From an uncultured Oscillochloris sp. (GTDB taxonomy: Bacteria > Chloroflexota > Chloroflexia > Chloroflexales > Chloroflexaceae), in contig CAIRFY010000304.1 in NCBI GenBank assembly GCA_903877945.1, positions 1 to 9,645 on the forward strand: 9,645 bases of DNA. Reading direction: 5' to 3'. Every line of letters starts with the position of its first letter. The first letter of the stretch is position 1. Positions 4,578 through 9,645 of the stretch are shown piece after piece. The notes under the pieces are model-generated. The model was not told the DNA's origin, made no database searches, and was given only the letters and a program-made list of their open reading frames with translations. The position numbers and the translations under genes are program-made.

Positions 4578-7154
4578 GCCGACCTTATCGAAGCCCTCCA
4601 AAACCTGGCCCGACAGCGCGGACGCGGGGATGCGAGCCCACTTCTGGCCCTGCGCACACTGCCAGAGCGCGAGGGCGCTCGGATCAGCCATCTGTCGATC
4701 AGCCAGCGACTGTCGCAGGCATGGATCTCTCTGACCGGCCAGCCCTTTCGTCAGCATCAGTCCCTCTCGCTCTCGTCCCTGCGTAGGGGCGACCCCTTCG
4801 CGCTGATTGGCGGCGGGTCGGCGACGCGGCAGACTCTGCACCTGCTGGCTTTCGAGTTCCTGCGCGGTGAGGCTCAGTCTACCGCCCTGCTGCTCGCCCC
4901 CGATGCGGACGGTGCCGAGATGCACCTGAGAGAACTGGAGCGGCTGACGGCGGCCCTCGACGCGCAGTTGCGTGTGGCGGCAGCTCAGGGCCCTGGCCTA
5001 CGGGCCGCATTTGGCGCTCGTATCGTGGTGGCATCGCCGTCGGCCCTTCACGAACGGCTGCTGCGCCACCACGACCGAGCGTGGCATGGGTTTTGGTCCC
5101 GCCTCCAGTTGATCCTGATTGCCGACGCACACTGCTATAGCGGGATTGCCGCCGGACATTTGTCTACCCTGCTTCTCCGCGCCCAGCGCCTTGTCTCCAG
5201 TGACACGCTGCCCTTCCTCGGTGCCAGTATGGCCGAGGCTCAGGGTGCGGGAGAGATGCTGTTTGAGGTGGCGGGCCGCCCATGGCGGCTCATCCCGGTG
5301 GACGATGTGCCGCGCCCCGCCGTGGGACTGGCCCTCTGGCGCTCTGATGGCGACCGCGCCCGTGAGGCGGTTGCGCTGGCGCTGGGCATGCAGCGGGCCG
5401 GTGCGAGTACCCATATCATCTGCTTACCCCTTGAGGCACCCCTGCTACGTGCGCTCCTCGGTTCTACCACGGGGGTTAGCGCGGGGGCCAGCCCGCAGAG
5501 CGCCCAGGTGCAGATCTTGATGGGTGCGGCATGCGGCGCGGCGACGCTCCACCAGGCTGTAGATAGTGACTCGCGACTGACCATCCTCCTGCTTGGCGAT
5601 GATCCGGTCGAGCGCGTGATTGCGCGCATGTGCGTCCGTGACCCCGCGCATCTGCCGCTGATCGACGACCCGCCGCCCGCGTGGGTGGCCGCGCCATCAA
5701 ATGCCTATGTGGTCGCGCAGCATCTGATCTGCGCCGCCAGCGAGCGTCCGATCACCGCCACTGAAGTGAATGCCTGGCAGGTTGGCTCGATTATGTCCCG
5801 CCTAGAGACCCATCAACAGCTCGCTCTGCTCCCCGAGGTCAATCGAGCGTGGCAGCCCCTCCACGGCGGCGGCGATCCCTACGAGGGCTTCGACCTGCAC
5901 GCAGCCGGCACTGCGCTGCCGATGATCCGCGATGACCAGGGGCGGAACTTGGCGGTTCTCGACCCGGCAGCCTTCGACCGCTGGGCCTTCCCCGGCGCGG
6001 CCCTGCCGCCTCTGCGCGGCGGGTACCGGGTGCTGAGCCGTGATGAGGACGATCTGAGCCTGACGATCCGCTCTATCGGCGAGGGTCGGCGCACCTTCCC
6101 GCTGCGGCGTTGCACGGTGCGGGTGCGCGACTGCCGTGAGCGCCGCGACCTGCGTGGCCGGGAGGTGGCCTGGGGTCGGGTGGTGGTAGACGAGGACGTA
6201 TATGGCTACCGCGAGGTGAGTCCCGGCGGTGCCCCGGTTGATCGCGCTCTGGCCCCGGCCCTGACAACAAGCTGGAGCGCCCCGGCAGCCTGGATCGATC
6301 TGCCAACGGCTGTGGACGCCACCGGCCAACTGATTGGCTGGTCAATAGCTGCAGCCGTCGCTGTCCGCACCCTGCTTACGCTTACCGACGTAGTGCCCGC
6401 CTACGATGCCGAGGCGCAGCGGATCTACCTTGTGGACGCCCAGCCTGGTGGAAATGGCCTGGCGGCCTGGCTCTACGACCACATTGAAGAACTGTTGCCC
6501 TTGGCCTACGATATCGCCCTCGACTGTCGTGGCGACCCGCTTTTAGAGCCGCTTGCCCGCGCCGATATGGACTGGCTGCTCAGACTCCTGGGCGGCGCAC
6601 TGGGGTCTGCGCCCACCCGGCTGCCGGTGGGGCAGGAGGTACGAGGTGGAGAGCCGGGGATTGGGGGGCGAACGGAACAGCCACCGCATGTGGCACCGCC
6701 GATCATCCCTGAGCCGGTGCGCGATCCGCCGCCACGCGAGTCAGGGCCGGGGCGAGACACGCCAGCCCCGTCACGTCGCAAAAAGCCCCCCGCGCCTCGT
6801 GTGGCCCCGGAGCCGCTACCGCCGCCCGCGCCGCCCGCACCGGGGCCTGTGGCCGATCCGTTGCCCGATGCCGCCGCTATGGTGGCTCGCCTGCGCCGCC
6901 TGCGTGAGCAGCGCCAGGAGGGTGCCCCTTACGCCGCATCCGCCCCACGTCGATCCTCTCGTCAGGAATCCCTGACCGAACCGCGCTTCCACACCGGCGA
7001 TGTCGTCTTCTGTACGCCTTGGGGCACCGGCGAGGTGCGCTCAAGCAAGGTCGCGGATGATCGCGAACTGCTTGTCGTATTCTTCCTCGACCACGGCGAT
7101 CTGATGATCGACACGGCGGTGAACGCGGTGCGCCTGATACCTGAGGAACTGTAG
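4575..7154 (+). CDS. Degenerate MrfA/YprA-like SF2 helicase paralogue (DUF1998) with Tudor-like tail
   Basis: The 859 residues follow the domain order of MrfA/YprA DNA-repair helicases. A Q-motif-like RQHQS (59-63) precedes a Walker A region that reads GGGSATRQT (79-87) without the GKT. Next come a motif Ia-like LLLAPDADGAEMHLRELERL (105-124) and a block about 150-200 resembling the family's NPDMLH...FFxNLxYVVIDExHxYRGVFGSH, with ADAH (183-186) in place of DEAH. The motif III region is LGASMAE (215-221) rather than SAT. A second RecA-like part has GDDPVERV (341-348) and the NAYVVAQHLICAA landmark (376-388), but no Q..GR.GR motif VI. VAWGRVVVDEDVYGYREV and DUF1998 with AQPGGNGLA (622-630) follow. 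The zinc cluster is missing and only Cys651 remains. A proline-rich linker (about 680-765) leads to an SH3/Tudor-like end (805-859) similar in pattern to the UvrD/PcrA C-terminal domain. The frame is intact. ATP hydrolysis looks unlikely; a scaffold or regulatory role is inference. Confidence 0.8.
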   Translation: MADLIEALQNLARQRGRGDASPLLALRTLPEREGARISHLSISQRLSQAWISLTGQPFRQHQSLSLSSLRRGDPFALIGGGSATRQTLHLLAFEFLRGEAQSTALLLAPDADGAEMHLRELERLTAALDAQLRVAAAQGPGLRAAFGARIVVASPSALHERLLRHHDRAWHGFWSRLQLILIADAHCYSGIAAGHLSTLLLRAQRLVSSDTLPFLGASMAEAQGAGEMLFEVAGRPWRLIPVDDVPRPAVGLALWRSDGDRAREAVALALGMQRAGASTHIICLPLEAPLLRALLGSTTGVSAGASPQSAQVQILMGAACGAATLHQAVDSDSRLTILLLGDDPVERVIARMCVRDPAHLPLIDDPPPAWVAAPSNAYVVAQHLICAASERPITATEVNAWQVGSIMSRLETHQQLALLPEVNRAWQPLHGGGDPYEGFDLHAAGTALPMIRDDQGRNLAVLDPAAFDRWAFPGAALPPLRGGYRVLSRDEDDLSLTIRSIGEGRRTFPLRRCTVRVRDCRERRDLRGREVAWGRVVVDEDVYGYREVSPGGAPVDRALAPALTTSWSAPAAWIDLPTAVDATGQLIGWSIAAAVAVRTLLTLTDVVPAYDAEAQRIYLVDAQPGGNGLAAWLYDHIEELLPLAYDIALDCRGDPLLEPLARADMDWLLRLLGGALGSAPTRLPVGQEVRGGEPGIGGRTEQPPHVAPPIIPEPVRDPPPRESGPGRDTPAPSRRKKPPAPRVAPEPLPPPAPPAPGPVADPLPDAAAMVARLRRLREQRQEGAPYAASAPRRSSRQESLTEPRFHTGDVVFCTPWGTGEVRSSKVADDRELLVVFFLDHGDLMIDTAVNAVRLIPEEL

Positions 7155-7194
7155 TCAGTCAGTCAAGGAATCTGGCAGATGCCTCTACGCACTT

Positions 7195-8190
7195 CTACCG
7201 CAGCCCTGCCGTCTCCTCCATACCCAGCATGAGGTTCATGCTCTGCACGGCCTGCCCCGACGCCCCCTTGATCAAGTTGTCCACACATGCCACGAGGATG
7301 TAGTGGCCTTCTTCCACCCGATGCACGCCGATGGCAATATTCATGCTGCCCACGACGTGACGTAGCTCGGGCAGTCGGCCCTGGGGAAGTAGCGTCACGA
7401 AGGGTTCGTTGGCGTACACCGCGTAGGCTCCACGCACATCGTCCTCGCTCACCGCTGGTTTCGTGTTGACATAGATGGTAGACAAGATACCGCGATAGAC
7501 TGGCAGCAGGTGCGGCGAGAAGATGATATGCAGCCCGGTCTCCTGCTCCATCTCGGGCAGGTGGCGGTGCGTCCGACCAATAGTGTAGGCGCTAAAGGTC
7601 TCGTGGGCCTCGCCGAAGTGGGTCTTGAGCGAGAGCGAGCGTCCGGCGCCCGACACACCCGACTTACTATCGACGATCACTGGGCTGTCGGTGAGAAGCC
7701 CCGCCTGGGCCAGCGGGCGCAGGGGCAGGATCGCGGTGAGCGGATAGCAGCCGGTGTTGGCCACCAGATGCGCCTTGCGGATACGTTCGCGGTGTAGCTC
7801 AGGCAAGCCGTACACTGCCACACTCTGGAGTTCGGGGGCGGGGTGATCCTTCGTGCGCCAGCGCGCATAGGTATCCAAATCCTCTAGGCGGAAGGTGTCG
7901 GAAAAATCGATCACCTTCACCCCGGCGTCCATTGCCGCCTGCACTAGCGGGATGAGATCGGGCGTATTGTGAGGTAGACAGGTAAAGATCAGATCGACGT
8001 TGTGCAGATCCGCCTGCTCAACTCCCACCAAGGGCAGATCGATCAAGGTTGGGAAAATATCGCTCAGGCGTTTGCCTACCGCAGAGCGGGCGGTGGCAAA
8101 GGCGATCTCGATCTCGGGGCGGCGCACCAGCAGCTTGATCAGCTCGAAGCCGGTGTAGCCGGTTGCTCCATAGATTCCAATCCGGGCCAT
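7195..8190 (-). CDS. argC: N-acetyl-gamma-glutamyl-phosphate reductase
   Basis: This is the third step of arginine synthesis: NADPH-dependent reduction of N-acetylglutamyl phosphate to N-acetylglutamate semialdehyde, in the cytoplasm. The 331 residues are close to the usual length. Seen are the nucleotide-binding IGIYGATGYTG (4-14), LPHNTP (72-77), VIDFSDTFRL (93-102), the catalytic cysteine in ANTGCYP (Cys148), the substrate-binding SGVSGAGR motif and RTHRHLPEMEQE. The start at 8190 is fixed by AGGAGGT 6 nt upstream and by the Rossmann motif beginning at residue 4. A longer open frame to 8268 has no support. No argJ, argB or argD lies nearby: the downstream neighbour is convergent with only 40 bp between stops, and the upstream neighbour is a membrane protein. 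The rest of the pathway must be elsewhere. Confidence 0.96.
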   Translation of the reverse strand: MARIGIYGATGYTGFELIKLLVRRPEIEIAFATARSAVGKRLSDIFPTLIDLPLVGVEQADLHNVDLIFTCLPHNTPDLIPLVQAAMDAGVKVIDFSDTFRLEDLDTYARWRTKDHPAPELQSVAVYGLPELHRERIRKAHLVANTGCYPLTAILPLRPLAQAGLLTDSPVIVDSKSGVSGAGRSLSLKTHFGEAHETFSAYTIGRTHRHLPEMEQETGLHIIFSPHLLPVYRGILSTIYVNTKPAVSEDDVRGAYAVYANEPFVTLLPQGRLPELRHVVGSMNIAIGVHRVEEGHYILVACVDNLIKGASGQAVQSMNLMLGMEETAGLR

Positions 8191-8196
8191 ACTCGT

Positions 8197-8203
8197 ACCT
8201 CCT
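8197..8203 (-). promoter_or_regulatory. Shine-Dalgarno sequence of argC
   Basis: AGGAGGT on the minus strand, 6 nt before the ATG at 8188-8190. It is the strongest ribosome binding site in the window and decides the argC start against the upstream in-frame ATG at 8268. Confidence 0.85.
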
Positions 8204-8227
8204 GCGTAGATGGGTGTCAATCTCCCT

Positions 8228-8233
8228 ATTATA
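8228..8233 (-). promoter_or_regulatory. Probable -10 box of argC
   Basis: A perfect TATAAT on the minus strand, 37 bp before the argC ATG, in the 74-bp gap after the channel-like gene. It would give a leader of roughly 30 nt. The region 16-18 bp upstream is C/G-rich and shows no TTGACA-like -35, so an activator or another sigma factor might be needed. It suggests argC is not simply dependent on readthrough from the upstream gene. Confidence 0.5.
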
Positions 8234-8264
8234 CGCGGGGGTAGGTGGCGGGCGGCGGGGCTGT

Positions 8265-9467
8265 TCACCGATCATGACGGGGCTTTTGCGTTGTGGCAGT
8301 ACTTGCCTCCTTCGCCAGTTCGCGTCTGGCGCTATCACCGATCCCCGCCAGACCCTCGGGGTCGCTCGGCGTGCGGTGGCGTGGGCGGGTCGCCAGCACA
8401 TCGAAGCGATCCTCGCTTGTTGTGAAGCTGCGTCGGCCCGTCCAGGGCGCGGGCGGGGCCACGATGAAGGTGGCGAGTGCCGCCGCCGCCGCCTCGTAGT
8501 TCACCCGCCAGCCGCAGTAGTCGCGCCAGGCAATCTCAATCGGCTGCTCAATCGGCACGTTGGCGACCCGCATATGCTCGACGCCCCGCACAAACGCCTC
8601 AAATGACAGATCGACCGCGTCGGTGGGGAGCGGATCTTCATTTACCGGGTGCCCGGTGATCCGCGCCAGATGGCGCAGAGCCACGTAGCCTGAGCGCAGG
8701 CACTGACGCGCCTCTGGCGGTGCCTGGCTTGGCGCGACGGCCAGATACAGCGCTGCGGCGTCCAACACGGCCTGGAGGCTCACCACCCAGGATTCGTGTG
8801 GGTCAGGTGAGCGGAAGCTCATGAGCCAGGGGTAGCTGGCGTGCGACTCGTGGATGTCAGCCGCCCAGTTCTCCCAGGCGGCGAACAGTGTGGGGAGGGT
8901 CGTCATTCCCTGGATGAGCTGGTGGCGAGCCAGGATCTCCGGCCCCCAGGCGGGCACACCCGCACGGCTGCTGAGCGCGGTCACCAGCGTCTCGCGGCGG
9001 TTGTAGGCGCTGTAGATCGTCGGCAGATAGCCGATCTCTAGCGCCACGACGATCATGCCGGTGGCGGCCGCCGTAAACTCCAGGATGGTCGCGCCCTCCT
9101 GCGGCTCATCGGCCAGACCCAGGGTGGTGAACGACGATCCTGCCAGCCGAAGGCATTCGCCGGGAGTACAGCCCACAACCGGCCAGAACATGAGGGCATA
9201 GCCGATCAAAAACATCGTCATCCAGCTCACGAGCGTGGCGAGCATAACGAATGGGCCGAGCAGAGCCAGGACGCGATCCTTCTTCACATACTCAGACTGA
9301 CGATTGGCGATGAACAGGAAAGTGGTACGGACAACGCTCAATGTGGCAAAGGCAATAAACGACCGATTGAAGCGGGGAAGAATGATCGTGCCAATAATAC
9401 TGCGCCAGGTACCGACCGTCAGGGTAAGACCGAGGGCGAAGCCAGTCCAGCGAACGAACAACTCCAT
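8265..9467 (-). CDS. Pore-loop channel-like membrane protein with large cytoplasmic C-terminus
   Basis: This 400-residue protein has hydrophobic spans at about 7-30, 36-54, 66-97 and 129-153. Between the last two is a re-entrant loop-like stretch with SSFTTLGLAD (111-120), flanked by Cys100 and Cys105. The order span, pore helix, T.LGL.D, span ending ALEIGYLPTIYSAYNRRE (142-159) recalls bacterial ion-channel-like proteins of the two-TM potassium channel type. The canonical TVGYG filter is replaced by TTLGLAD, so potassium selectivity cannot be assumed. The remaining 240 residues are soluble and alpha-helical in character, with a basic, polar tail after about residue 340; I recognise no named domain there. 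The start at 9467 is supported by AAGGAG 4 nt upstream. The gene lies upstream of argC on the same strand with a 74-bp gap, so co-transcription is possible. Function is unknown beyond probable membrane location. Confidence 0.8.
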   Translation of the reverse strand: MELFVRWTGFALGLTLTVGTWRSIIGTIILPRFNRSFIAFATLSVVRTTFLFIANRQSEYVKKDRVLALLGPFVMLATLVSWMTMFLIGYALMFWPVVGCTPGECLRLAGSSFTTLGLADEPQEGATILEFTAAATGMIVVALEIGYLPTIYSAYNRRETLVTALSSRAGVPAWGPEILARHQLIQGMTTLPTLFAAWENWAADIHESHASYPWLMSFRSPDPHESWVVSLQAVLDAAALYLAVAPSQAPPEARQCLRSGYVALRHLARITGHPVNEDPLPTDAVDLSFEAFVRGVEHMRVANVPIEQPIEIAWRDYCGWRVNYEAAAAALATFIVAPPAPWTGRRSFTTSEDRFDVLATRPRHRTPSDPEGLAGIGDSARRELAKEASTATTQKPRHDR

Positions 9468-9471
9468 AGAT

Positions 9472-9477
9472 CTCCTT
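9472..9477 (-). promoter_or_regulatory. Shine-Dalgarno of the channel-like gene, overlapping the repeat boundary
   Basis: AAGGAG on the minus strand, 4 nt before the ATG at 9465-9467. Its AAG part (9475-9477) belongs to the CCTAAG border found at the ends of the R-family repeats, while GAG is flanking DNA. The spacing is on the short side but the match is good, and no other start of the gene is better placed. Confidence 0.6.
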
Positions 9478-9478
9478 A

Positions 9479-9609
9479 GGCATGTTTCAAATCGGGCGTT
9501 TCCAGCGTGACAGTTCGTAGTATGGGCTTTAGCCCACGGAGCGGCTCTGCACGCGGCTGAAGCCGCTACTACGAGCGCCGCAAACTGTCAAGCAGGGTTG
9601 AACCATGCC
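9479..9609. repeat. R5: MITE-like repeat with double-hairpin core (family B)
   Basis: The ends GGCATGTTTCAA (9479-9490) and TTGAACCATGCC (9598-9609) are inverted copies with one mismatch, the same ends as R1, R4 and R6. TA flanks both sides (9477-9478 and 9610-9611), a possible 2-bp target duplication. Inside are the paired boxes TGACAGTT (9508-9515) and AACTGTCA (9583-9590). These enclose a stem TTCGTAGTA (9514-9522) / TACTACGAG (9567-9575) that bears two hairpins, GGGCTTTAGCCC (9524-9535) and GCGGCTGAAGCCGC (9553-9566). This core matches R2's inner module, not the 8-bp-unit core of R1/R4. It is immediately upstream of the channel-like gene, so that gene's promoter must lie within or beyond the repeat. 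Confidence 0.85.
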
Positions 9610-9612
9610 TAA

Positions 9613-9645
9613 GGCATGTTTCAATCTAGCTTGACAATTCAGCGA
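9613..9645 (+). repeat. R6: start of another family A repeat, cut by window end
   Basis: GGCATGTTTCAATC followed by TAGCTTGACAATTCAGCGA differs from R1 positions 1-32 at only two sites, and has the same orientation. It abuts R5 with only TAA between their ends, giving CATGCCTAAGGCATG at the junction. The rest is outside the window. Confidence 0.8.

Noticed and set aside
7155..7194. Terminator between the two convergent genes
   Set aside because: The 40-bp gap has only short TCAG direct repeats (GTAGTCAGTCAGTC) and no stable hairpin with a T-run.
8191..8268. Longer argC frame starting at 8268
   Set aside because: It overlaps the stop of the upstream gene and contains the -10 and Shine-Dalgarno signals; AGGAGGT before 8190 and the conserved N-terminus fix the start.
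9586..9591. TTGACA on the minus strand in R5 as a -35 box for the channel-like gene
   Set aside because: The hexamer about 17 bp downstream is TAGCGG-like, not a -10 box, and TTGACA is part of the conserved subterminal box of the repeat.

Overview
The window looks like a chromosomal segment of a GC-rich bacterium, most probably a Chloroflexota member (Chloroflexus/Oscillochloris/Roseiflexus-like). The assignment rests on protein style (a membrane Ser/Thr kinase with TPRs, an MrfA/YprA-like protein, an ArgC) and on dense intergenic palindromic repeats, including the dispersed TCATTCTGAGCGAAG and CCCCTCACCCCC types. It is an inference without any database search. There are six protein genes and no RNA gene, CRISPR array, insertion sequence transposase or phage gene that I can see.

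Layout from left to right: repeat R1 (1-137); a kinase-TM-TPR receptor-like protein on + (227-2377); composite repeat R2 (2406-2596); an adenylate kinase with an atypical LID on + (2639-3280); two abutting repeats, R3 (3302-3486) and R4 (3493-3630), which fill that gap; an alpha/beta hydrolase on - (3631-4476); a short divergent spacer with heptamer repeats; a long MrfA/YprA-like protein on + (4575-7154) that has lost the helicase motifs; argC on - (7195-8190), convergent with it; a pore-loop channel-like membrane protein on - (8265-9467) upstream of argC; and back-to-back repeats R5 (9479-9609) and R6 (9613 to the window end).

The genes do not form an evident pathway. ArgC is the only biosynthetic gene and has its own Shine-Dalgarno sequence and a probable -10 box. 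The kinase and the channel-like protein are membrane proteins that suggest sensing or envelope functions, but nothing links them directly.

Two things deserve most attention. First, the 859-residue protein at 4575-7154 keeps the overall domain order of an MrfA-type SF2 helicase with DUF1998, yet Walker A, the DEAH box, motif III and the zinc cysteines are all altered or absent, and a Tudor/SH3-like tail is attached. It is a candidate pseudo-helicase. Second, the intergenic repeats form a modular system. Different palindromic cores (an 8-bp tandem repeat arm, or an inverted pair of GTAG-flanked REP-like hairpins) sit inside the same outer inverted ends (GGCATGKTTCAA) and the same subterminal boxes (TGACARTT / AACTGTMAAG). 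Their ends supply a stop codon to one gene and part of a ribosome binding site to another.
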